Of a DNA stretch of 64,000 nt, positions 27,832-35,956 are shown piece after piece. Position numbers and translations under genes: made by a program. Position 1 is the first letter of the stretch; each line of letters begins with the position of its first letter. The notes beneath the pieces are model-generated. The model did no database searches. It saw only the letters and a program-made list of their open reading frames with translations, and was not told the origin of the DNA. The DNA comes from Desertivirga arenae (lineage in GTDB: Bacteria; Bacteroidota; Bacteroidia; Sphingobacteriales; Sphingobacteriaceae), in assembly GCF_017355785.1 (NCBI RefSeq), contig NZ_JAFEWE010000001.1, positions 744,001-808,000 of the forward strand, given 5' to 3'.

Positions 27832-30186
27832 ATGGGGGAAAATTCAATAAAGGTTCCGGAATTCTTAAAAGGTGGTGGTGAGACTGGAGAGTTAATACGC
27901 TCTGGTGTCTGGCAGCACGTTTTGCCCGGGGATTTTTCTGAATGGCCCTCCAGTCTTTGCTTTTCTTTAAGTTTGTTGCTGAACTCAAACACCCCTATGT
28001 TTTTATTTTGGGGAGAGAACAACATCCTCTTTTATAACGACGCTTATATACCTGCCTTGCAAGCGCTGGGATTACACCCTTATGCAATGGGAAAAACAGG
28101 GGAAGATATTTGGGGCGATAGCTGGAAATTTATTTCGCCTGAACTTGAGGCAACACGGCAAGGAATCAACAAAACACTTCCTAACGAAGCAGTTCACCGG
28201 CTTAACACGTCTGATGACATCCTGTTAACCTACCACTTAAGTCCTATTAAAGACGAAAAGGGACTGGTGTCAGGGATCCTTGTAATTTGCAACGAGACTA
28301 TTTCGATTGCTGCAAGACAACAACTCCAGACCCAGAAGCGATTGGAGCAACTCAACCGCGAGATCACTCATCTTTTCAACTCTATAAACGAAGGATTTTA
28401 TTCAAAGGATATAGTAAATCAAAAGTACATCCAGCTTTCGGCTGGCTGTCCTAAAATTTACGGTTACACCTCTGAAGAGTTTTTTTCTAACCCGCAATTA
28501 TGGGCAGAAGTGATCCACCCGGAGGATAGAGAAAGAGTATATGCAGACGACATTCAATTAGAAGCAGGCAATCAGACCCTTACCGAATATAGAATCTTCC
28601 ATAAAAACGGAGGCCTAAGGTGGATTGAGGTTAAAGCTATTCCGGTTTTGGTTAATGGGGTACTAACAAGGGTAGATGGTATTGTTAACGATATTACTGC
28701 AAGGAAACGCGCAGAGAATGAAACTCTAAGGCAAAAAATCCTTTCAGAATCTATCGTTAATAGTTTGCCCGGTATCTTCTACTTCTTTGACCGCGGCGGG
28801 AATTTCCTTAAGTGGAATAAGAACTTCGAATTAGTTTCGGGCTTTGATGCGGAAGAAATTGCCACGATGCAACCGCTTGACTTCTTCTCCGAAGAAGACA
28901 AACCCTCACTTAAAACAGCGATCAATGATGCCTTTGAGAAAGGTGAATCTTCCTTAGAGGCCTTTTTCTATACTAAAGAAAAAGTAAAAGTTCCCTACCT
29001 ATTCACTGCCAGAACAATTATTTTTGATGGAAAAACTTGCGTTGTAGGTACAGGTCTTGATATTTCTAATAGAGTAGCCATTGAAGAAGCTCTTCAAAAG
29101 AAAGAGGCTATGCTTTCCCATGTGTTGAATTCAATACCGCAGGCGATCTTCTGGAAAGACAAGGAGAGCCGGTACCTGGGCTGCAATACCGTCTTTGCAA
29201 GGGCTGCTGGTTTTTCTTCAATTGATGATGTTGTTGGAAAAACTGATTATGAATTCCCATGGAATAAAGAGGAGGCGGATAAGTACAGAGTTGACGATGC
29301 TGAAGTAATTTCTTCCGGAGTACCAAAGATCCATTTTATTGAAACGCAGACCCAAGCCTCCGGTGAGATGATTTGGGCTGATACAACAAAACTTCCACTT
29401 ACTGATAGCAACAGAAATGTATATGGAATTTTGGGAATATATGAAGACATCAGCGAAAGAAAAAAGGCCGAGGAAGAGCGGGAGCGCATGACCCAGGACC
29501 TTATCGAAAAGAATATAAACCTTAAGCAATTTTCGTATATCGTATCTCATAACCTGCGTTCGCCAATCAATAAGATCCTGGGATTAGCATCCCTTATAAA
29601 AATGGCTCCTTTCGATGATGATCAAAACACGAAACTTATCGAGTATATTGCTAATGAAGCTACGAGTCTTGATAATGTGGTTAAAGACCTGACTACCATT
29701 GTTTCTTTTCAGGATCTTGGTGTGAACATCAAAGAAAATATAATAATAGAAGAAGAGGTAGAACTGGTAAAATCCTCGCTCGCACAGGAAATAGAAGAAT
29801 CAGGCACCTTAATCGTCTGCGACTTCAGTGCAGTAAATAATTTCAAGAGTGTAAAGAGCTATTTTTACAGCATTTTATATAATCTTATTACTAACGCTAT
29901 AAAATACCGAAATCCCGAACGAGCATCAGAAATTCATATAAGTACCCATTATGTAGACAACTGGATTTGTTTAAGCGTTAGTGATAACGGGATCGGGATA
30001 GATCTGGAGAAACATCGCTCAGAGATTTTTGGTTTATACAGCCGTTTCCATACTAAGGATATTCCGGGTAAAGGTATGGGATTGAACCTGGTTAAAACAC
30101 AGGCTGAAACTCTTGGAGGAAAAGTAGAAGTTGAAAGTATCCCAGGAGAAGGCTCCACTTTCAGAATCTACTTTTTAAAAGACTGA
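27832..30186 (+). CDS. multi-PAS sensor histidine kinase, cytoplasmic
   Basis: A 784-residue kinase without membrane spans. Four PAS-type domains are suggested: about 40-160 (MFLFWGENNILFYNDAYIP), 185-305 (PAS_3 type, ending RVDGIVNDITARKRAE), 308-430 (GIFYFFDRGGNFLKWN) and 432-555 (AIFWKDKESRYLGCN, ending GIYEDISERKKAEE). The H-box is SYIVSHNLRSPINKI with phospho-acceptor His573, followed by an HATPase domain with N-box YNLITNAIKYRN, SDNGIGID and GKGMGLNLVKTQAETLGG. It senses a cytoplasmic signal; no haem or flavin site is clear. No response regulator gene is adjacent, so it is an orphan whose partner lies elsewhere. Confidence 0.92.
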   Translation: MGENSIKVPEFLKGGGETGELIRSGVWQHVLPGDFSEWPSSLCFSLSLLLNSNTPMFLFWGENNILFYNDAYIPALQALGLHPYAMGKTGEDIWGDSWKFISPELEATRQGINKTLPNEAVHRLNTSDDILLTYHLSPIKDEKGLVSGILVICNETISIAARQQLQTQKRLEQLNREITHLFNSINEGFYSKDIVNQKYIQLSAGCPKIYGYTSEEFFSNPQLWAEVIHPEDRERVYADDIQLEAGNQTLTEYRIFHKNGGLRWIEVKAIPVLVNGVLTRVDGIVNDITARKRAENETLRQKILSESIVNSLPGIFYFFDRGGNFLKWNKNFELVSGFDAEEIATMQPLDFFSEEDKPSLKTAINDAFEKGESSLEAFFYTKEKVKVPYLFTARTIIFDGKTCVVGTGLDISNRVAIEEALQKKEAMLSHVLNSIPQAIFWKDKESRYLGCNTVFARAAGFSSIDDVVGKTDYEFPWNKEEADKYRVDDAEVISSGVPKIHFIETQTQASGEMIWADTTKLPLTDSNRNVYGILGIYEDISERKKAEEERERMTQDLIEKNINLKQFSYIVSHNLRSPINKILGLASLIKMAPFDDDQNTKLIEYIANEATSLDNVVKDLTTIVSFQDLGVNIKENIIIEEEVELVKSSLAQEIEESGTLIVCDFSAVNNFKSVKSYFYSILYNLITNAIKYRNPERASEIHISTHYVDNWICLSVSDNGIGIDLEKHRSEIFGLYSRFHTKDIPGKGMGLNLVKTQAETLGGKVEVESIPGEGSTFRIYFLKD

Positions 30187-30311
30187 TAATAAAACATTTT
30201 TGTAAAGATATATAAACAGGCGTAACTCTTCAACTTCGTTCTCGTAAACGTGAGCGTATTTATAGAAATAAGGTTTTTCATAGTTCGAGTTAGTGAGATT
30301 GATTAAGGTTT

Positions 30312-30346
30312 GAGGAGATAGCTTAAAAGCTATCTCCTTTTTTTTA
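30312..30346 (+). terminator. intrinsic terminator downstream of the histidine kinase
   Basis: Perfect inverted arms GGAGATAGCTT and AAGCTATCTCC are followed by a run of eight T. It lies about 125 bases after the kinase stop, so the kinase message has a long 3' region or the space holds another short transcript. Confidence 0.85.
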
Positions 30347-30384
30347 AATATTCTGTTAAAGAATGTTAAAAATTGACTAAAAAG

Positions 30385-30415
30385 TTTAAAAAGTCAGTTA
30401 GATGTTGTAACATTG
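30385..30415 (+). promoter_or_regulatory. candidate promoter of a small RNA
   Basis: TTTA at 30385-30388, a 19-base spacer, then TAACATTG at 30408-30415. This is the Bacteroidetes TTTG/TAnnTTTG layout with one mismatch in each element and the standard spacing. It would start transcription near 30421, just after one strong terminator and before the next. Confidence 0.35.
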
Positions 30416-30420
30416 TACCA

Positions 30421-30568
30421 ATATATTGTGATAAGGGTTTAGACAAGTACTTTACTCTCATAGTACAGGAAGTTTTTCTAAATTCTAATGGTTTATATTT
30501 TATAATATCTCACACTTATATATTATAATTGGTTAGTTAACCCGTGCTCTCATAGCACGGGTTTTTTT
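30421..30568 (+). ncRNA. candidate small RNA (or attenuated leader of the DUF481 gene)
   Basis: About 145 bases between a near-consensus promoter and a strong terminator, with no open frame. It can form a hairpin from GTACT and AGTAC (about 30451-30473) and a terminal hairpin. The segments ACTCTCATAGTACAGG and GCTCTCATAGCACGGG are near repeats of each other. It may be a free small RNA, or the 5' leader of the outer-membrane protein gene at 30636. I do not recognise an RNA family. Confidence 0.3.
30539..30568 (+). terminator. strong intrinsic terminator upstream of the DUF481 gene
   Basis: Stem CCCGTGCT/AGCACGGG with loop CTCAT, followed by seven T. The nearest upstream coding stop is more than 350 bases away and another terminator lies in between, so this one must serve a non-coding transcript or leader. 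Confidence 0.88.
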
Positions 30569-30619
30569 GTCTTTATTTTTATCCGTCCCAGGCCGGTTCC
30601 GCTCGTTAATGTTTTATTT

Positions 30620-30627
30620 TACCTTTG
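30620..30627 (+). promoter_or_regulatory. -7 element of the DUF481 gene
   Basis: TACCTTTG exactly matches TAnnTTTG and ends 8 bases before the ATG at 30636. It sits inside the longer open frame that begins at 30567, which argues that the real start is 30636 and that the message is nearly leaderless. Confidence 0.5.
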
Positions 30628-30635
30628 CCACCGCT

Positions 30636-31367
30636 ATGGGAAAATATTGGATCACTACAGCCTTTCTCTTACTTTTCGTGCAAGCCTTTGCACAATTTAC
30701 GGATAGCACGCACTATTATCTCGGTTTTACTGGAACTGGAAATATAAACAAGACCAACACTGCTGATTCATATTTACTAAATAACGGTTTAAAATTTGGA
30801 GTTAGAGATCGCAAAGTGAGCCTCAACTTCAACAATTCCTGGCTTTTTGGAAAACAGGATCAGAAACTGACTAATAATGATTATACCACGAGTCTGGATT
30901 TTAACCTTAATCAGAAAAAGACCGGCTTTTACTATTGGGGACTTGGTAATTATACTACCAGCTATTCCCTGAAGATCATTAATCAGATGCAAACAGGACT
31001 GGGGTTTGCCTACACCTTCTTTGATGATGGGAAGAACCAGTTGAACCTGAGCAATGGTATCCTGTACGAAGCCAGTAAGATCAGATTGTCTGATACTACT
31101 TCAGAGAGTTATCAAACCTACCGGAATTCACTTCGGCTTTACTTCAAGTTTAGCTTGGGCAATGCTGTAGTGATAGATGGAATTGGTTTCCTTCAGAATT
31201 CTCTTAATTATAAGGAAGACTATATTATCCGGACGTCTTCATCCCTTTCATTTAAAATTAATAGATGGTTGAGCCTGAATACCAATATCAAGTACAACGA
31301 TATTGCTAAGACAGATCGGCAGAACCTGTTATTGAGCTACGGATTTAAAGCTGACCTATACTTTTAA
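30636..31367 (+). CDS. DUF481-family outer-membrane beta-barrel protein
   Basis: A 243-residue protein with a signal peptide (YWITTAFLLLFVQAFAQF) and about a dozen amphipathic strands (KVSLNFNNSWLFG, FYYWGLGNYTTSYSLKI, LNLSNGILYEASKI, LRLYFKFSLGNAVVIDG) ending in LSYGFKADLYF with a terminal Phe, as in outer-membrane barrels. This fits DUF481 (salt-induced outer-membrane protein). I chose the ATG at 30636 for its signal peptide and the -7 element just before it. Its stop overlaps the stop of the convergent cation transporter gene by 4 bases. Function is not known. Confidence 0.8.
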   Translation: MGKYWITTAFLLLFVQAFAQFTDSTHYYLGFTGTGNINKTNTADSYLLNNGLKFGVRDRKVSLNFNNSWLFGKQDQKLTNNDYTTSLDFNLNQKKTGFYYWGLGNYTTSYSLKIINQMQTGLGFAYTFFDDGKNQLNLSNGILYEASKIRLSDTTSESYQTYRNSLRLYFKFSLGNAVVIDGIGFLQNSLNYKEDYIIRTSSSLSFKINRWLSLNTNIKYNDIAKTDRQNLLLSYGFKADLYF

Positions 31368-32353
31368 TCTTTCGTATAGTGATAGTGCTTGAAGTTCCGT
31401 GTTACATTTTCTACCGTCCATGCAATGTCTTTCGTCTGAACCTCTGATCTGACTGGGCATTGGGGCATACGGCAGTAATGGCAACACTGCGGCAAACAAG
31501 GATCGGTATGAATAAAGAACTCCGTGTGAAGTCCCTTCCTGTTGATTAGCGTATCGATCTCGGAGATCTCATCGTGAACCTTATTTAGTTCGAAGTAGTA
31601 TGGTAACGTAACATGACAATCAATATGTAGTTCATGTCCATACGTTTGGGTTCGAAGGTTATGAATATCTATCCAGCTGTTATGTCTGTTCGAATTTAGT
31701 ATCTCAACCACTTGCTCCACTTTCACCAGATCCGATTCATCCATAAGTCCCCCTACAGATTTCCTTACCAGCTTATATCCTGAATAAATAATGTACAGTC
31801 CCATTATAATTGACAATATGCTGTCCAGATAATAAATGCCAGTAAAGTAGATTAGCAACAAACCGATAACGAGTCCCGCACTACTGTAAGCATCCGTCTG
31901 AAGATGTTTACCATCTGCGAAAAGAGTTAATGAATTCAGCTTCTTCGATTGCTTTACCATATAAAACCCCATACCATAATTTAAGAGGCCAGTAATCGCT
32001 ATGATGATGGTACCATCAAAGAGGTCTTTTACTTCTGTCGGAAAAAATAGATTATACCCTGATTTAAAAAGAATAAGAACGCCGGCAAGCAATATGAGTA
32101 TTCCTTCAACAAACATCGAGAAAAACTCCACTTTACCGTGCCCATAGGGATGGTTAACATCTTTTGGCTGTGAGGAAAGATAAATGCTGTAAAATGCAAA
32201 AGCACTTGCCAGCACATTCACTATACTTTCTGCCGCGTCGGTGAGAATGGCATTTGACTGGGTAATAAAAAACGCTGTGAATTTACCAAGCATTAACAAA
32301 ATGCTTAGACTAAGCGCAAATAGTATGATCTTCTTCTGAGATTGCAAACCCAT
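31364..32353 (-). CDS. cation diffusion facilitator transporter with Cys-rich tail
   Basis: A 329-residue CDF (Zn/Fe/Mn-type) exporter with about six membrane helices. Helix 2 has AILTDAAESIVNV with the paired acidic residues, followed by HPYGHGKVEFF. Helix 5 has HLQTDAYSSAG with the His-xxx-Asp metal site. After the cytoplasmic domain (HELHIDCHVTLPYY) comes an unusual tail with FIHTDPCLPQCCHYC and PQCPVR, giving at least five Cys in about 15 residues. I chose the ATG at 32353: an exact TAnnTTTG element lies just upstream, inside the longer open frame. The tail suggests metal sensing or delivery, which is inference. Confidence 0.88.
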   Translation of the reverse strand: MGLQSQKKIILFALSLSILLMLGKFTAFFITQSNAILTDAAESIVNVLASAFAFYSIYLSSQPKDVNHPYGHGKVEFFSMFVEGILILLAGVLILFKSGYNLFFPTEVKDLFDGTIIIAITGLLNYGMGFYMVKQSKKLNSLTLFADGKHLQTDAYSSAGLVIGLLLIYFTGIYYLDSILSIIMGLYIIYSGYKLVRKSVGGLMDESDLVKVEQVVEILNSNRHNSWIDIHNLRTQTYGHELHIDCHVTLPYYFELNKVHDEISEIDTLINRKGLHTEFFIHTDPCLPQCCHYCRMPQCPVRSEVQTKDIAWTVENVTRNFKHYHYTKD

Positions 32354-32365
32354 TAAATTAGGGTA

Positions 32366-32373
32366 CAAAAGTA
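32366..32373 (-). promoter_or_regulatory. -7 element of the CDF transporter gene
   Basis: TACTTTTG on the minus strand matches TAnnTTTG and ends 12 bases before the ATG at 32353. A TTTG lies 15 bases upstream of it, a short but possible -33 element. It supports the downstream start codon. Confidence 0.5.
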
Positions 32374-32454
32374 AAAGATAATAGTTTCCAAACTTCATCT
32401 TGATTTCATCTTTGCTCCAGAACTTAGCAATCAGAAAGAGATACGGAAGTTTTA

Positions 32455-34026
32455 ATGAGAAATATAAAGCTTAAAATATTTTTTGCTTTTGCACTAGCGC
32501 CTTTTGCATTGATCAGCTGCAAAAAAGATAAAGGTGCTAGTCCGGAAATAGTGGAGGCAAGCAGAACACAACTCACTTTAGACTCTATATTCCTATATGC
32601 CAAACAAACTTACCTTTGGAATGAGAGCCTTCCTTCCTATGAGGCCTTTAACCCTCGTTCTTATGTAAGCTCAGGAACAGATCTGAGTTTTTTCGAGAAA
32701 GAGCTATTATATATTACACGATATAAGATCAATAGCTCTACAGGTAAAGCTTACGAATACAGTGCAGACGAACCCAACAGCCCGAAATATTCCTACATAG
32801 ATGATAATAGTAATTCTGGAACTACATCTTTTGTTCCTTCAGCTTTTTCCTCTGTAGAGCTGGACGGGAAAGGAACAGACTTTGGAATGGGGCTCTCGGC
32901 TGTTACTGCCACTGATATAAGAATCAGATACGTTAATCCGTCCTCCCCTGCTGCCAATGCCGGGCTGAAAAGAGGAGATCGTATTGTTACTATCAACAAT
33001 CATACAGCTCGCGCGGATTCAGAAACTGAAGTAAACTATATAAATACTGCTTTTAATTCATCTACCATGAGCCTTGTTGTTCAAACCACAAACGGAACTA
33101 GCAGAACTGTAAGCCTCACTCAAGCATCCTATACTACAAGCCCGGTGATCAAAACAACAGTAATAACCAGGGGCAGCAAAAAGATTGGATATCTGGTATT
33201 TTCGCGATTTTCTACTTTATCTAATGCTGAAAGCGCACTTAATAATGCATTTGCAGGTTTTGCATCAGCAGGAGTTACTGATCTTGTTGTGGATCTGAGA
33301 TATAACGGAGGAGGTTATGTTGCTACAGCAGAACATTTGATCAACCTCATCGCTCCCTCATCGTTAAACGGGAAAGTGATGTATACTGAGTACTATAATG
33401 ATATGATGCAAAAAGGCAATGCCTCAATCCTTAAATATCAGCCTCTGTATGATTCTAACGACAAGATCCAGCCCTATACTTCCGGGGTAAATGGAAAGTA
33501 TGTTACTTATGCCGACGTGGATTATAGCATAAGCGGCAACACTTATAAGTTTAGTAAAAATGGTTCTTTAGACAATATAAAAACAGTATGCTTTATTGTT
33601 AGCGGGAATACTGCTTCAGCGAGCGAACTCACAATAAACTCTCTGAAACCTTATTTGACAGTGAAGTTGATCGGATCAACTACTTATGGAAAACCTGTTG
33701 GTTTTTTTGGGATAACTATTGATAAATATACTGTATACATGTCGAACTTCCAAAGCAGGAACGCAAATGGCGAGGGAGATTACTTTAGCGGCATGACGGC
33801 AGATATAACAGCAACAGATGACGTAACACGTGATTTCGGTGATGAAAGCGAAGTGTGCCTTTCAAAAGCACTTGCCTATTTAACTACCGGAACTACAATA
33901 AGTGCAAATACAACAATGAGCCTTAAAAATGGAACTACGGTTTCTTCAACTGAGGTGGTGCCTGTTGTAATTCCTACCGGAAATTCCTTCACGGGAATGG
34001 TGGAAAACCGGCACAAACTAAAATAG
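32455..34026 (+). CDS. S41-family (C-terminal processing) peptidase lipoprotein
   Basis: A 523-residue lipoprotein with lipobox ALISC (Cys22). After an N-terminal helical region (TYLWNESLPSYEAFNPRS) comes a PDZ domain (DFGMGLSAVTATDIRI, then PAANAGLKRGDRIVTINNH) and the S41 protease domain (VTDLVVDLRYNGGGYV). The nucleophile is probably Ser388 in SGNTASASELT, with Lys413 in TTYGKPVG as the general base, spaced 25 residues as in the Prc/CtpA family. It probably trims or degrades envelope proteins from the periplasmic or outer face. It stands alone and is closed by a two-way terminator shared with the Ter operon. Confidence 0.9.
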   Translation: MRNIKLKIFFAFALAPFALISCKKDKGASPEIVEASRTQLTLDSIFLYAKQTYLWNESLPSYEAFNPRSYVSSGTDLSFFEKELLYITRYKINSSTGKAYEYSADEPNSPKYSYIDDNSNSGTTSFVPSAFSSVELDGKGTDFGMGLSAVTATDIRIRYVNPSSPAANAGLKRGDRIVTINNHTARADSETEVNYINTAFNSSTMSLVVQTTNGTSRTVSLTQASYTTSPVIKTTVITRGSKKIGYLVFSRFSTLSNAESALNNAFAGFASAGVTDLVVDLRYNGGGYVATAEHLINLIAPSSLNGKVMYTEYYNDMMQKGNASILKYQPLYDSNDKIQPYTSGVNGKYVTYADVDYSISGNTYKFSKNGSLDNIKTVCFIVSGNTASASELTINSLKPYLTVKLIGSTTYGKPVGFFGITIDKYTVYMSNFQSRNANGEGDYFSGMTADITATDDVTRDFGDESEVCLSKALAYLTTGTTISANTTMSLKNGTTVSSTEVVPVVIPTGNSFTGMVENRHKLK

Positions 34027-34076
34027 TCCTTCCTTTATTTACCATACCCTATAAGTTAAGTTAGTTAGTTAAGTTT

Positions 34077-34110
34077 AAAAGCCGCAGGATCCCAAATCCT
34101 CCGGCTTTTT
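34077..34110. terminator. two-way terminator between S41 peptidase and Ter operon
   Basis: Arms AAAAGCCG and CGGCTTTTT with inner AGGAT/ATCCT and a CCCAA loop. It lies between two convergent genes and has A and T tracts on opposite sides, so it should stop both transcripts. Confidence 0.85.
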
Positions 34111-34128
34111 GCATTTTAAAATATTCCT

Positions 34129-34962
34129 TTAGTTGTTATCCACAATATCATCCTGATCTTCCAGCACGGGCTCCGCAGCATTAGATACATCTGCAGTAAT
34201 AATGTTCTTTTTAGGAAAATTAAAGAATTGAGATGTTAATACAGGAATAACAAATATGGCTACCGTAAATATGGAAACTGCCATATCCATGTGCTCGCTT
34301 TCTAAAAAATCTGCAAACGCAGTGCCTTTTGCGAAATGGGTATAAACAGAAGCTGACAGCTTCAATCCTAACACACCTATTACAATGAATGCAATAGCCT
34401 CAAGGAAAGTATATTTCTCCATCAATTTCACAAATCCCTGGGCAACAAAACGCATAGCTAATATTCCAATAAATACCCCTGTGTAGATCAGGAACATGTG
34501 ATCAGTAAATGCAACCGCTGCAAAGACATTATCAATGGAAAAAGCAAGGTCCATTACTTCCACTAAAGCTACCGTCGACCAGAAGTTACCAAGTAATCCA
34601 ACTGTTGATTTATATATCCAGCTTGAATTTTTATCTACGTTTTCGTCCTCTTCCTTATTGCTTGCTTTTCCCTTAAAGTAATCAAAAGCAAGATAGAGTA
34701 GATACAGTCCGCCCAGAGGCTTTAACCACCAGACCTTTACCAGCCACCCGGCTACCATCAAACAAAGTCCGCGGAATACATAGGCACCAATGATACCATA
34801 TTTCAGGGCCTTTTCGCGCTGATCTTTCGGCAGATCGAGCACCATAGTAGCTAGAACCGCTGCATTATCAACTGATAATAAGCTTTCAATAATGATCAGA
34901 TTAAGGATAATCAATAAACCTGCCTGAATATCGTCCCCCAGAAGAGTGTGTAAAAAGTCCAT
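34129..34962 (-). CDS. TerC-family integral membrane protein
   Basis: A 277-residue polytopic protein with about seven to nine membrane helices. The TerC signature acidic sites are visible: IIIESLLSVDNAAVLAT in helix 1 and VMDLAFSIDNVFAAVAF in the second repeat. Families of this kind are linked to tellurite resistance and to manganese or calcium export. It is the last gene of the Ter operon, 21 bases after the upstream stop. A charged stretch (KASNKEEDENVDKNSS) lies between helices at about residue 110, and the tail is acidic (VLEDQDDIVDNN). It may anchor the TerD proteins to the membrane, as proposed for the family. Confidence 0.92.
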   Translation of the reverse strand: MDFLHTLLGDDIQAGLLIILNLIIIESLLSVDNAAVLATMVLDLPKDQREKALKYGIIGAYVFRGLCLMVAGWLVKVWWLKPLGGLYLLYLAFDYFKGKASNKEEDENVDKNSSWIYKSTVGLLGNFWSTVALVEVMDLAFSIDNVFAAVAFTDHMFLIYTGVFIGILAMRFVAQGFVKLMEKYTFLEAIAFIVIGVLGLKLSASVYTHFAKGTAFADFLESEHMDMAVSIFTVAIFVIPVLTSQFFNFPKKNIITADVSNAAEPVLEDQDDIVDNN

Positions 34963-34983
34963 TTTTTAATTTGTTATTCGTGT

Positions 34984-35946
34984 TTAGATGCTGTCTGTGT
35001 TCAGCATTGTCTTTAAAATATTTGCCTGAACGTCAAAGTTGGCAATATTTTGAAGGAAATCTATATCTGAAATTTTTTTATAGTGTTCGGTGAGAAGATT
35101 TTTAATATCCGCGGGTATACTGGATTTTAAAACGTTAGCCCTGCTTTCAAGCTTGTCGTTTTTATCCTTTAGCTCGTGAATGATCCTCGACCTCTTCGAT
35201 AGCCCGGAAGTGAGATCAATATCTGCAAGCATGGTTATATCGAAAAGCAGGAACAAAGTCCGGTTAGGGTAATAAAAGAAATACCTTTCCTGATCCAGGA
35301 ACTTATAAACCTCCAATACCGAATCGCCGGCCTTCAGTCCGTAATAGAACTCAGTACGGAAATCATACTTACAAAGAAGCCCCATTAGCTTACGTTGTAT
35401 CGTTGCATAAGCATTCGTGTAAACTTCGTTTTGCTGGTATTCTGTCGCCCGAAACATTGCCTCAGGAGAAATATCAAAAAAGAAGTCCTGGGAATACCGG
35501 GCATTAAATGAATTGATGTTCCTTGAAAATGGATATTCCGTTGAGTCTTCAGATAAAAATTGGTAAAGCCTCCGCAAGGAGGTATTCATTTTTACCGCCT
35601 GCCTCTGTTTCTCAAGATTGAAACTACTTTCTGTTAAAACGGAATGATCCAGCTTGTTGATAAGGTCGTCATTAAGCTGTATCTCGTCGTACAGCAAACT
35701 CACATTACGTTCGTTGGTCTTCTTTATCTTCTTGAGCAATTCAATTACAGTAGCAGTATACTGCAGATGAAATAGTTCAAGCTTATTAATGTCGAGTTCG
35801 GGGTTGCTTTCAAATAGTTGATGTATTACCTGGCTTCTCAGATAAATCTTATAAATGATCTCATCGCTAAAAAATGCTGAATGCAGTTGCAGCTTTGTTA
35901 AATATTTATTCGATTCATCTAAAATGCCTGCCCGTATCTCGTCCAT
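34984..35946 (-). CDS. unknown Ter-operon protein, predicted helical
   Basis: A 320-residue soluble protein with no signal peptide or membrane span. It is rich in charged helices (VIELLKKIKKTNERNVSLLY, then LKDKNDKLESRANVLK) and has a central aromatic stretch (FFFDISPEAMF, FRTEFYYGLKAGDS, RYFFYYPNRTLFLLF). I do not recognise a domain. It is tightly placed: 10 bases after the TelA-like gene and 21 before TerC, inside the seven-gene operon. By position it is likely a partner of TelA or TerC in stress response. This is the least explained member of the operon. Confidence 0.8.
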   Translation of the reverse strand: MDEIRAGILDESNKYLTKLQLHSAFFSDEIIYKIYLRSQVIHQLFESNPELDINKLELFHLQYTATVIELLKKIKKTNERNVSLLYDEIQLNDDLINKLDHSVLTESSFNLEKQRQAVKMNTSLRRLYQFLSEDSTEYPFSRNINSFNARYSQDFFFDISPEAMFRATEYQQNEVYTNAYATIQRKLMGLLCKYDFRTEFYYGLKAGDSVLEVYKFLDQERYFFYYPNRTLFLLFDITMLADIDLTSGLSKRSRIIHELKDKNDKLESRANVLKSSIPADIKNLLTEHYKKISDIDFLQNIANFDVQANILKTMLNTDSI

Positions 35947-35956
35947 CCCGGCTCTA

